Shown here: positions 1 to 13,200 of the stretch, in pieces
Layout of the letters: each line of letters begins with the position of its first letter
Numbering within the stretch: the stretch's first letter is position 1
Assembly: GCA_037043235.1 (NCBI GenBank)
Contig: JAWRVZ010000064.1
Location: forward strand, 558,001-622,000
Direction of reading: 5' to 3'
Origin: Rhodeus uyekii
Taxonomy: Eukaryota; Chordata; Actinopteri; Cypriniformes; Acheilognathidae
Length of the DNA: 64,000 nt
Notes under the pieces: generated by a model
The model's database searches: none
Told to the model about the DNA's origin: nothing
The model's input: only the letters and a program-made list of their open reading frames with translations
Position numbers and translations under genes: made by a program

Positions 1-44
1 TATATATATATATATATATATTTATTTATTTATTTATTTATTTA
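1..44. repeat. Microsatellite (TA)n then (TTTA)n
   Basis: Simple repeat at the window edge, inside the last visible sema3d intron. Confidence 0.95.
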
Positions 45-997
45 TAAACCTAGTTATTGTGTAAAACACATTTCACTTTTTAGCTCTATTGCTTAAATCT
101 CTTTCTTGTTTTATGTATGAATTATATACATATTTATCACATATTCAAGTTTATTAGTTTGTGTATTTTAAAACTGTGTAACGCAAATGGATGGAAATTG
201 TATATGTAATTGATATGCAATCTTAAATATGGGCCCTAAATTAAATTTTTGTTAGACACAAATCAATTCAAGGAGTAAGTTCAGGCTTGTCTTTTTTTAA
301 GGACAACTTGTTTTCACAAAACTGTTAATGAACCAAAATCAAAATTGGAAACAGAATCAATAAATTCTTTGTAATATGAAGCATCCATTCCCTTATTGCA
401 ACCAGATATCATTTGACTCTGATTCGATTAAAAACTCACACAAGAACACAAGCCCTGTTTTCTCTTCTATCATTCGTTGTTGTCTTTTACGAGATGAAGT
501 GTGGGGTGATATTTTAAGATTGTGCCACACAAGTGAGATTGTGTGTTGCAGGTGTTTTGGGCAGCTGGGAGTCGTTTTGTTCTGTGGGAAAGATTGGAGA
601 AAGAAAGGAGGAAAAGAAAAGCAGGAAGGGAAACTAAAATAAAACAAATGCATCATAGGAAGACTAATGTTTACTTGAGACGTGGGACTGCAGGATATTT
701 CCCAAAAGCAGGATACTGCCTGTTTCTTCAAGAACTGCATCTATCCTGTGACATTTGTGCTGCGATTTGACCTTCTGCAGTCATGCCTTCAACTCGCTCT
801 CTCTAAATACACACTCCTTTTGGGATTAATTGTTGAGGAGACGGATCAATAGAAGGATATGCTGATCTACCACTCCAGAGTCAGGTCTTAGCCCCCATCT
901 ATTCATCACAGCTAATAAATATGAGGGACACACATGGTGCAAGGTTAAAATGACCTCTGTATCTGCACTATGAACTTTCATCTACGACACACCGAAA
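45..997. other. Intronic DNA, no feature recognised
   Basis: AT-rich sema3d intron downstream of exon C16. Frames of up to about 115 codons exist at 376-770, but they have no recognisable domain and are not flanked by usable splice sites. No homologue of the expected last sema3d exon was found here. Confidence 0.6.
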
Positions 998-1593
998 GGG
1001 CCAGGCACACAGCTGATCACGCACCAATCACTCACAAATCACGCACAGATTGGGTTTGTGCGTGCTTGTGCGTCGAGAAATTGACCCAAGTATTCTACGA
1101 ACATTCAACGCAAGCCCGACGCATGAATCACTGACGGAGCGCGTCCAAACACGCATGCTTCACGAATGTTCCACGTACAAGCACTTTCAGAATCCACATT
1201 GTCAGTCGATGTCAGTGGAATGAACGTGATACGTGCCCGCGCATAGTCATGTGTGATATGAAGGTGGGGCGTCAGTGGACGTGTGCGGTTTCGAACCAGT
1301 TCCGGTGCATAAGCACTGACGGCCGACGCGTGTCCCGCGCATAGTCACGCATACTCGATGCATAAACTACGCACGCCGACTCATGAATAAAGCACAAACT
1401 GACGGAAAATTTTTGAACTATTCAAAACTCTAAATCACGCACAAACCGCCTTCGACGCACATCCACTTGCAATCACTGATGGTCCACGTTCATTACGCAT
1501 ACGAATTACGCATACGACGCACGCTCAGCGCAGAAACGAAAATCTGTGCGTAATTCGTGCATGATTCATGCGTTTTCGCTGTGTGACTGGCCC
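998..1593. mobile_element. CpG-rich inverted-repeat element, copy 1
   Basis: About 596 bp starting GGGCCAGGCACACAGC and ending with its inverted partner GCTGTGTGACTGGCCC (one mismatch over 16 bases). The interior has many CGCAC and GTGCG words and CpGs. A second copy in the opposite orientation lies at 13396-13910. No coding frame is convincing, so this looks like a non-autonomous DNA transposon. The superfamily is uncertain; TTAA follows the right end. Confidence 0.7.
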
Positions 1594-2310
1594 TTAAGTC
1601 CATTACTACACACTTGAGTAGACTGCAGTTCACTCATGCTGCACAAAACCGTGACTCAAATAAACAAATGATGAAAGATGAGTGCATTTGTATGAGTTTC
1701 TAATGTAAAAAACGCAAACCAAATTCATGACACCCAATAGAAAACAGTGAAGGTGAGATTAAACGTGTAGGTGTAAAATAGTGAAAGAGAGGTGAATCCA
1801 CCAGTGAAGGTCACTTCTTGACAGTTCTGCTGTGTTCTGTATCTCCATCTTTGTGTTGCCTTAGTTTTCCTTGCCCCCGGCCATTTTCTCGATTACCAAC
1901 AGAACTGTTCTCTGTCTCTCTGTTACAACACATTGTTTAGTAATATGATCTTCAGAACTATGCTACATCTACTTTTTAAAGCATCAGGGGCTTGAGAGTT
2001 ACTGTAAATCTGTTTCTGGAGTGTGTCCAATCATAAAAAGCCTGCAATCTCAAAAGACATTGTTATGGAAGGGAAAATATGACTGGGATACACCCAGGAT
2101 ATACATTACAGTAATGAGGAATGAGGTTTAAAACACTGCACTACCACATTTTATGGTACTATTTATTTCGGTGAATCAATTCATGGAAAAAACTGTTTAC
2201 TTTCAAAATAAAATGTAGTGGCTACTACTTAACTTTCACGCGAGATACAACTATGAAAATGGGTGACTCAAACTCACTCACACACACAGAGTGAAGCAGA
2301 TGTGTGTTAC

Positions 2311-2447
2311 CTCTTGACGTTGGTCCGTTCCTGGCGTAAGTACGAACCAGCGGATCAAGGCCTGCTGGGATTTAGAAACACACTCAAGAAAAGAGGAGTT
2401 ACTCTCCACTCCGTACAACACCTTTTCCTCGACATTCCTCCCAAACA
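2311..2447 (-). CDS. sema3d: sema3d exon C16: first half of Ig domain
   Basis: 137 bp encoding FGRNVEEKVLYGVESNSSFL, then ECVSKSQQALIRWFV. It carries the first Ig cysteine (LEC) and the tryptophan (RWF) of the domain core. The partner YYC cysteine is expected in the next exon, which is not seen left of here. The donor GTAACA follows 2311 in phase 0. Confidence 0.92.
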
Positions 2448-5400
2448 CTGCCAGAGAGAGAGAGATAAATCAGTAAATAAGAAAGAAAGCACAGGTATTT
2501 TTTGGGGTTAGCATTTTCCATTAGTTGAGCCCCACAGGACAATGCAGAATTTTAAAACAAAAGAGAGCTTTTAGAGCTTTTATGCACACGCACAAAGTTG
2601 GGTTTCCATGTTTCATGGGGACTTTCCAAAGTCAATGATTTTTACACAGTACAAACTGTATATTCTATCCACTAACCCTACAACTACCCACCCATCACAG
2701 AATACTTTATCCATGTTACACATCACTTCACATGCCTCCTTACCATCCTCTGTGTCCCAACAGTGGCTGGATGGATCTCCATGTTTGATGTCCTGCCTTC
2801 TGGCTCTTCTGTAAATACACATGAAAAAAGGCTTTTATTTAGATTCAGATTACATTTCAGAATTCTTGAACAAACAAAACATTTAAAGAGCAAATACAGC
2901 TTTTTGGGGGATTATTTTAGCAATATTACCTTGTCCCTAATACATACAACGTTTTAATTTATATGTATATATACACTGCTCAAAGATTAAGGAACACTTA
3001 ATCACAGTATAACACCAAGTCAACCCAACTTCAGCTATATCAATCGGTCCAATTAGGAAGCATATGTGATTATAAATCAGTTTCACCTGCTTTGGTGTAA
3101 GTAAAGTGACAACAGGTGCACTGGAGATGCAATAGCAAGCATTTTGCAGGTGGTGGCCATTGACAATTGTTCTCTCCTTATTTTTCCTGACTGATGTATT
3201 TAGTTTTGTTATGGTCCTTGTCACTGTCTCACAGTACCTGAAACCCAATCAGGTTGCACAGACAGCCCTTCTCTTCCAGTATGGCACATTCATATGTGCA
3301 GTACACAGTTTCTATAGCATGGAGGAGATACCAGGAGGCTGGCACGTTACAAGTGGAGAGATGGTCAGGGATGTAGAAGGGCAACAATCCAGGATCATGA
3401 CCAGGATCTGCTCCTTTGTGTGAGGTGAAACAGGAGGAGTACTGCCAATGCCCATCAAAATGACCTCCAGCAGGCTACTGGTGTGCATGTTATTGATCAA
3501 CCTGTCAGAAACAGACTTCATGAGGGCCCAACGTCCTATAGTTGGACCTGTGCTCACAGCTTAGCACCGTGAAGCTCGATTGGCATTTGCCAGAGAACAC
3601 AAGAATTGGCAAGTCCACCATTGGTTCCTCGTTCTCTTCACAGATGAGAGCAGGTTCACACTGAGCATATGTGACAGATGTGAAAGAATAAATATATTAT
3701 ATATATATATAGACACGAACATGACATATAAGTGAAACATGAAAGCTGCTCCAGGTGATTCAACATCACATCTGCATGTAAATCCTTTCCATGGTACTTT
3801 TTTAATTCCATGACTTGCAAATTGAGAACATAACTACAATGTTGCATGGTTGCAATTTCTTTTGCGTTTTAACCACTGTAAGTAGTGATGGCCAAATGAA
3901 GCGTTTCGAAAATGGTTCATTACTCGAAGCTTCATTCAGTTAGAAATTGCAGCACCATCTTCTGGTGAAGTAAATGTAATGCAACAACGCTGACAACCAT
4001 AAAATGCAAGTTGGCTTATATGTTAATGCCCCGTTTATTACGTGTTTACCGAGGCGATCAAAGCTGAAACTGTTAGTGCTGTGAAACTCATTTATGTAGG
4101 TGAATTTTACAGACACTGATGAATACTTCATGTGTTCACCTTGATAATAAAACATTAAGCATGATGTGTGTGTGTGTGTATGTGTGTGTGTGTAATTATT
4201 TATTTAGACAAGAACAGAAGATCAGATCAGCTTAAAGAACTTTCACATTTATAATAAGTACAGCCGCTAGGTTTAAAGACGTAACATCACTAACTGTAAG
4301 TGTTATACTGTTTTTATACCGGAGTTTCACAGCTTGTGCCGCAACTGAACTGTTTGGGCTGCAATCACAGTAACATGGCTGACGGGAAAGCAAAATGTTT
4401 AATTTTGTAACTAGTTAGAATAAATAAAATATAAAATAAATGTTAGAACAATAACACTAAAATTTGGCCTGACAACATCTTATAAAAGTAAAAGTGTTCA
4501 TTACTTAAACAAAGTAAACAAGCAATCCGAATATGGGGAAACACAAAATGCATGACACAAACAATACCGGACAATGACTGAAAGGAAATAAGGAACTGAA
4601 ATAGACATGTTGATGAACTAAATACAGACAAGTGTGCTCATAAATGAAAGTCCATGACAACTAATGACTGGTGTAAAACTAGAATAAAGAAAACAGGCAA
4701 TTGAAGAAAGATAAACTATAAGTCCATGAAAATCAAACTAAACAGAAAATCAGAAAAACAAGGAATTAAGTTTGCTGTTGTTGTTTATTAGACTACATAC
4801 TCCGCAACCCCTAAGACCCACCAGTTGAAAAACATTATATGAAAGAAGAAAAAAACAGTCAACAGAGACCTTACATACTAGACCTGGACAAGTAAATTAA
4901 TAAATTGTATTACTCTTTTCTAAAATATTTCTTCCATTAGAAATTGAGTGAAAAAAGCATAACTGGCTTATCTAAAGTTTAATCTTCTGAGCAGGAAAAT
5001 AGATAGACATTAACACTATTGCCATGCTATGTAGATTATTTATTTTCAAACACAAAAGCACTGGCACATTTTTTATGAAAAACACCCTCAGCTCTGTAAT
5101 ACAAACTTCAATGACAGATCTGAATCTCAATGAAGCCACAAAGTGCATTTCAAACAGAGCCATCTGACAGCCAAACAATCTCCAGAACGAACAAAAATTC
5201 CTCTCTCTGTGTGGCTCCCTCTTTCTTTCTCTCTCTCTCTCTCTGACTGACCTGGCCTCCTTGCGTCAGTGGCGGACCAGAGAGCTGGGGAGAGAAAGGG
5301 CAAGAAAACTTCTCTGGCAGCTCACATACATCATCTCAACAACAAAGCAACTTTAATCAATTTGGCTGTCCAGATCAGTCCCACTACACCCTATGGCACA

Positions 5401-8400
5401 GGAAAAATCAAATATTTATCATTTTCTTCTCTGTGCTGAACTCCAGGAAACAACTCACCCTGGAGAAGTAGGTCAGAAAGAGGGCACCACAAAGCTTTAA
5501 CTTTCTGCTATCCCAAACACCTCAGAGAACCAAACTGCACACGGTGCACATCTCAGGGATATCATAGGATACATACAGAGCAGCATTTTTGCATGTGCCG
5601 ATAAGACCGTTAAACAGAAGTGCTGACTCTGTGAATCAATGTCAAGGCTTTGCATCGACTCGTCTTTGGGACAATGACTTTTTCGGTTCATGTGGATGTG
5701 TGTTTGTGTGTTACCTCTTAGAGGCTGGAATGTATCTGGAGCACTGGGTGCCGTCCCAAGCGCAGTAGGGGTCTCTAGCCAGGCAGCATTCCGCACAGCC
5801 CTGCCCATAAATATGGCACCTGTGCAGGGACACCTGCACTAACCCGTCGCTTCCTCCAACAAACAGCTGCTGCTGTACACACACAAACACACAAAGTACT
5901 AAACCAGGTGCAATGACAGAAAAGTGCTTGCTGGAGCAATTTCTCTGAAAGAGTTATCACTAAATGTCATTTGACTTTTTTGGTCCAACAAACTCTAAAA
6001 AGAAAGATGTATACCATATTTTCCCGCATATAACCCACTGGTTTTACCAGATTTTACAGGGGGGGGGGGGGGGGGGTGCATGCAGGTTATATAAGGGTCC
6101 GGGCTATATCACACATTTTTTATACATAATAATATTTCAATATATTTGTAATGTCCCTAAGGACGTAAATGTTTTTTTTTGTGGTATTTTCTTTCTGTTT
6201 TTCTTTCTTGCGAGGGTTGTTGTTTCTGGCGCTTGTACAATCACTCTGACAGCTGCCGCTGATAGGCTGTCTGACCTGTCAATCATGCAAGAAGATGTGA
6301 TTGGCTGTGCTGCAAGAGGGCGGGCTCTTCTCATCTCATCCGATGATCAACACCTGTAGAAAGGGCCAAATGTGTCTGTATGTTATTGACACGCTTCTTA
6401 AGGGACGTGCTGCTGCACAGCGGGAGAGACTGCTTTTTCTTTTTCTTCTGATTCTGACTTGTGTTTGTTTTCTTATTGTTTGAATTTCGCGCACAAGCAC
6501 TGTGAACCGAGCCTGAATAGTTATGGATAATTGACGTCATGTGAGCAACATTCGAAATTTGAAATGTGAACTTACACAAAAAGTTCATAAATCTATGGGT
6601 GCGGGTTATATAAAGGTGCGGGTTATACCAACACTTTTTACGCAAACCCGTGGGCTGTATGCAGGTGCGTATTATCTGCGTCTACGGGTTATATGCAGGG
6701 AAATACGGTACACGTATCGAAACAAGCCCTTAAAGCATCAACAACACACAATAAAAGTTGCTCTTCCTTCTCTTGCAAAAATCTGAAAATAAAAAGTCAG
6801 TCAGAGTAGATCTTCCCATATAACACTCATGAAAATGCGAATGCTGTTCAGGTTCTTTTCTAAACCATTCAATGGTTTCAAATGATAGCATTCGCCATAG
6901 AGAATTAAGAGGTAGAGGTAAAATGTAACATGAGATTCAAGATTTCATCCAACTCCTGTCTTTTCATATAAATTATTATTTGTACTCTATTGTTCTCTGC
7001 TATTAAAATAAAAAAGGCCTTAAAAAGTGGCCCACTGATGTAGCAGCCACCTTTGTGCAGAGAGAGGATAAAAGCTTTAGGGTGAACTGCTAAACTAACC
7101 ATGAACTCCAATAGATAATAAAAGATAATTAGACAAGTGGGAGTGTAAAGAAAAAATGAAAGGAATGGCTCAAGAACAGAAAAAAAACAGACTTATCCGC
7201 AAGACTTTAAACAGAATGAAACAATAGAGGCCCTAACACAATTATTATGAGACTGAGGCTTGAGAAATTTGACTTGCAATACTTAACAACAAATAATAAA
7301 TAGTTCTGTTGAACCTCTGATATAAAAACAGCAGGTTGATTTATTTAATTTCTGAAATTATGTATTTTATTCATTCCCAAGTGAAAGATTTAGTTTACTA
7401 GAACCAAGTTTAAACTTCTGTTCTTACCTGCTTTGAGGAGATTTCAATATTAAGAATGGGTGAGGGACTCTGAGAGACAAAAAAAAGACAAAAAAGAAAT
7501 AAACCAATGATATTACTAGGTGAACTTGTTTTGTTAATGAATGTGTTGTTTTTCATTCATCCATAAATGCTTATATGTGAATGTTTGTGACAATTACCTT
7601 AAACACCTGAAGTTCCTCTAAGATAATTTCCTCTGTGGACCAGTTTTCTTGAGTGATGCTAACAACCTTCAAAACTGATCCCATATCTGTGCAAACAAAC
7701 ATGCACACATTTTTGTCTCTTATATAGATAAGCTCTACTGCCATCTGCTGGTTAATCAAAACTAAACGTTACTTTAATGTAATTTTTTTTTTAACCTTTT
7801 GATGCTTATGCAAGGCCAATATTTACTGCATTTCAAAACTTTACTGCATATTAGAACGTTATAATTATTTAGAACAAGTCTGTTTTGCAATAAGCTGTAT
7901 TTGTAGACAGTTCACTGGGTCATTAAAACCTTTTAAAATATAAAAATAAAATGGAATAATTCTTTCCTGTTTTCCTCAAAATATACCATCATCCGTAGTT
8001 GTTACATCACTAGTAACATTTGTGTAGTCTTTCTTACCTGTCCCCAAGAACATGACAGCATACTGTCCATCCTCAGCTGCCACACGATCCACTACAATCC
8101 GAGTTAGCCGGTACTCTGTATTGATACGAGTGAATATTGGTCGGCCCGTGATTGGGTGTACGGAGCGGTACATGAGAGGGTGTAATCGAATAAAACTGAT
8201 GACTTCATCTGGAAAGTCTTTAGTCGTTTTTATATGAGGATCATATGTCAGACTGGGACACTATAAAAGAAAATAAGATGTATAGTTATACATTTAAAAT
8301 ATATAACAGCAAATATTTCTAAAAGTAATTATAAATATGCACCTATATGAAATAATGTAACTCTTTTTGGTGTGTTTGTAAGGTAAAAGGTATGTATTGT

Positions 8401-9939
8401 GTTATGTCTCCCTCTAGCGGTAACTCCTTGTGCCAATGACTGTAAGGAGGACCAAAAAAACAAAAGAAACGAGAATGGAAGTGTAAGAGTTACTAACAGT
8501 GCCTGGTCGTGGGTAGGGGATTCTGCCTTCAAATTCCACCCAGCGATGGTCTGGTCCCTCTTTATGAGCGTACGGTCCATTAAACACGGCACGGATGTCT
8601 TGCATATTATAGATACACACCGCCGATCCTTTAAATATAGAACTGATCGCCAAAAAAATGTTACAAAAACTAAAGAAGCTGAATACCATGAGAAAAGGAA
8701 CTTTAGATAATTCACCATAATTTGAATTGCCTGGCTAATCAGTAAAATATATAAAAACCAAATTGTATAGCATTTTATATACAGTAGGATCTGGTTCTCA
8801 CCTGGTGGTGGTGAACACGCCATATACCATAGGATTTCTATAATCTCTGCTAGGGAGGAGAAAGATGTCCTCTGTAACACACATACACACCAAGTGCACA
8901 ATGAACATTTTTTTAAATGCCAAGAAGTATGATAAAATTGAAATATGCGTGGATGAGAGGGAGCAGGAACAGAAAACACATTACTCACGGAGCTCATCAA
9001 AGTGTGTGTCCACTCCATCTGGTCCAGGAATGGAGCACACAAGTCTTGCTTTTAGGAATGTTGTCCACTTGTTGGTAAGACTTCTCAACCCCCCAACATC
9101 ATTCTGCAAGCAAACAAGCGCATATAGGGTCTTTTAATGTTGTTGTTATGAAAGCACATGTTTGTAATTTAAATCTTTAGTTTAGTTATAGGCTTTAAAA
9201 TAAAATTTAAAACCAGCATTTGCTTCTGATTACAGCAATTTAATTAAGCATGTGACTACAGAACACCACAAACCCCTCAGTACACAGACTTAAGAGGCAC
9301 AATTGCACACACACAAGGGAGGTAGACAAATAGAGCTCAAGAAATTGAGAAGAGCGAGTGAGGTGAGTTTATAATAACGACCCTCTCCACGATACTCCCA
9401 AGAGCAGGTTTATGTCTTTAGATGGACAATAGAGTACTGAGAGGTCTTAGAACGAGAAGACATGCTGAGAACACTTAAATGAATCTCTTCATAATAGCCA
9501 GAAGGATTTAATCAAAGGACTCCAATGAAATCAACTACACCCACTTAAAGCAGAAAACATATTCTCCTCTGCCATTGTCCCTGTTGAATAACACACACAC
9601 ACTTGTGAAAGGGGGGGAGGGAGATGGGGCAAAGACCTGAAAGAGGTTTAGGAGTAGTGTTTTCCAAATTCTTTAATCTTCAAAGATGCCCTCTCTAGTG
9701 TTAGGCCAGTTATCCAGTGAGGAATCTGGCCTCAGATAGCTTTACAGCTCACTCCTAAAGCAATAAAAACCCGCCCGCTTCAAACCAAGAATTTTGCAAT
9801 AGAGCTTGGAATTTTTATAGCACACAGCCTGGGAAGATGAATCTACAGCATTAAAAAAACTGCTTTAAATCTTTTACTTTTTATAATTAGAGGCTGACAG
9901 CTGACTACCACAGATAATTGCTCAAAATATTTGACTATG

Positions 9940-10029
<90 letters not shown>

Positions 10030-10138
10030 GTAAATAAATCAAAATAAATTAAATATAGCTTTTGTTCTGGGTGCTTTTAATATACTGTATATTGACCACT
10101 TAGAATAAAATATTGTAGTGAGCTCTGCAGTTAATATA

Positions 10139-10201
<63 letters not shown>

Positions 10202-13200
10202 GTGATCCCTCGTTTATCGGTTAATGGGGACCGGTTAATGACAATCCGCGAAGTAGGATTACTATAATGAGGCCTTTAAATCAGTTCGGGAAGCTCCTCA
10301 TTTTCAGATATGGCACAGGATCGTCAACATTTGCCTCTGAGAGAGGCGAAGAGGCTCCCACTCCACTCGTGCTCTCATTCGTCGATCTCTCGCCGGGATC
10401 CAATCACGAGTGCCGTGGGCGTGTACAAAGCCTCTGAGAGAGTTTCTGTCTTTGTCTGGCATCCTGGGAAACCGTTTCACTCGCATTACGATGAAACAAT
10501 GCTGCTTTCCGCAATACGGCTGCCGATATGGCAGTATTATTTAATTTTTATTTTTCTATTAATATTTTTGAAAAATCTGCGATGCACTGAGGCCGATGAA
10601 ATGGGTTGGACAAAATTATTGGCACCCTTAACTTAATATTTGGTTGCACACCCTTTGGAAAAAATAACTGAAATCAATCGCTTCCTATAACCATCAATAA
10701 GCTTCTTACAGCTCTCATCTAGAATTTTGAACCACTCTTCTCTTCCCACTGCTCCAAGTCTCTCATATTGGAAGGGCACCTTTTCCCTTTTCCATCTCTC
10801 CACAGGTGTTCAATGGGATTTAGATCTGGACTCATTGCTGGCCACTTCAGAACTCTCCAGCGCTTTGTTGCCATCCATTTCTGGGTGCATTTTAAAGTAT
10901 GTTTGGGGTCATTGTCCTGCTGGAAGACCCACGATTATCGGACGCAAACCCAGCTTTCTGACACTGGGTACCACAACTGGGTACCATTTGGGACACAAAT
11001 CCTTAATCCTCAGATTTCATGATGCATTGCACACAGTTAAAGCATCCAGTGCCAGAGGCAGCAAACCAACCCCAAAACATCTTTGAACCTCCACCATATT
11101 TGACTGTGTGCTGTGTAGGCCTCATTCTGTTTTCGTTAAACAGTAGAATGATGTGCTTTACCAAAATTCTCTGTCTTGGAATCATCTGTCAACAAGAGAT
11201 TTTTCCAGAAGGATTTTGGCTTACTCAAGTACATTTTTGGAAAAATGTAGTCTTGCTTTTTTATGTCTCTGTGTCACCAGTGGGTCCTCCTGGGTCTCCT
11301 GCCATAGCGTTTCATCTCATTCAAATGTTGATAGTTCGCACTAATACTGATGCACCCTGAGCCTGCAGGATAGCTTGAATTTGTCTGGAACTTGTTTGGG
11401 GCTCCTTATCCACCATCCGGAATATCATACTTTGCAACCTTTCATCAATTTTTCTCTTTCGTCCACGTCCAGGGCGATTAGCTACAGTGTCATGGGTTGC
11501 AAACGTCTTGATAATGGTGCTCACTGTGGACAATGAAACATTTAGATCTCTGGAAATGAACTTATAACCTTGAGATTGTTGATATTTTCCCACAATTTTG
11601 GTTCTCAAGTCCTCAGACAGTTCTCTTCTCCTCTTTCTGTTGTCCACGCTTAGTGTGGTCCACACAGACACACAATGCAAAGACAACCTCCTAAAGTCAA
11701 CTTCTCTCCTGTTTATCTGCTTTCTGGTGTGATTTTTATATTGCCCAAATCGGTTAATTTCCCCAGTTGAGTTTAAAGGATCATCACATGCTTGAAACAG
11801 TCTTATTTATCCACAATTCTGAAAGGGTGCCAATAATTATGTACAGACCATTTTTGGAGTTTTGTGTGAAATTATGTCAAATTTGCTTGTTTTCCTCCTT
11901 TTTTTGTTTTGCTCCAATACACACAAAGGGGATAAACATGTGTATAGCAAAACGTGTGAGTAATACTTGATTTTTTGGGAAAATTTCAGGGGAGCCAACA
12001 ATTTTGGCCATGACTGTGTGTGTGTATATATATATATATAGTAAGCAGTATAATCTACAGTCAGTTGATAATTATATTTTCAATCTATTTAACAGTAACA
12101 TTTTATGATAATAATCAATTGACTATACATTATTCTCATCATAAATAAAAAATAAAATAAACTGAAAAATTACTTCCACCTTCTGTATTCTTTGACGACC
12201 TTGTGAGAAACCCTTGTGAAGGGATTTACTTTCTTTAGGAATGACTTTGGCAAAGGAGTTCAATTCCCACATTGCACTTTAAGGGAGTAAAAATTACCAA
12301 TTTGTGGCAAGTGTGATGATTGAGCTGTTGTTCCCCATCGTTTATTTCGGATGACATCAAATCTAATTTTGACTTAAGTCAAGTATAGCTCCGATAAGTA
12401 TAACTCCCCCAGCTTGTTGTTAAGGGATGGGCACAATACAATGGACTCACTTTGCACACTTCCACTGTCATCATAAACAACAACTTAGACAGCAATTACA
12501 TGGCCAGACCTCTGCTATAATTTACCCCAACTGACAACAGTGGTTTGGTCTGCTTTCAGCAGAGGACATTGAGGGTAATATACCAGGAAGCTTCCCCTCC
12601 CAGTGGAAGCACATTTAATGTTAGGGCCTGAAGAAGGATCAGAGAGATGAGGTGAGTTTGTCTCTGATCAGGCAGCGTGAGGACAGGACTTACCCGGCAG
12701 ATCCGGGCGACGCGAGACAGCACACTCTTGTCCGCAGTGCTCCCATCACGGGACGCCTCACGGAAAAAGAAGTAAATCTTGTCATCATCAGGGTTGTAGG
12801 TGTCTGCGATGGGATAGGCAGAAATAAACTTGCCCTCTGTGGACACAAGAGAGAAAAGTCGGTCAGCTTTAATTTAGATCTGTTATGCTAATTCAACCAT
12901 CCCTTTATACGACTTATAAGTAAGTGTGGAAGCCTATTAAAACAGCAAAGAGCCTGTTTTTTTAATCTACTGTTTGTGTGTGAGAGAGAGTATAAAGACA
13001 AAACTTTATCCTACTGTTTAGTGTAAATACTAGGCATTTCCTTTTGGACTCACAGCAGACAGTTAATGATTGTTTGGGGTTGGAAATAGACTGTGTGGGT
13101 TTAAACTCCACTAAATTGCATCGGCCACTAGAAGAGCTCTAACGTTCAGAAGGAAAATCAAAAGTGAAAGAAAGACAGTAATTAACTCAATGACTAGACA

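Noticed and set aside
376..770. Frames near the left edge tested as the missing sema3d last exon
   Set aside because: No Ig cysteine (YYC), no basic tail and the wrong composition; not sema3d.
8329..9042. 237-codon minus-strand open frame, the longest in the window
   Set aside because: It runs through exon C9 in the correct frame but also through introns on both sides with splice sites inside. The real coding part is only 8802-8871.
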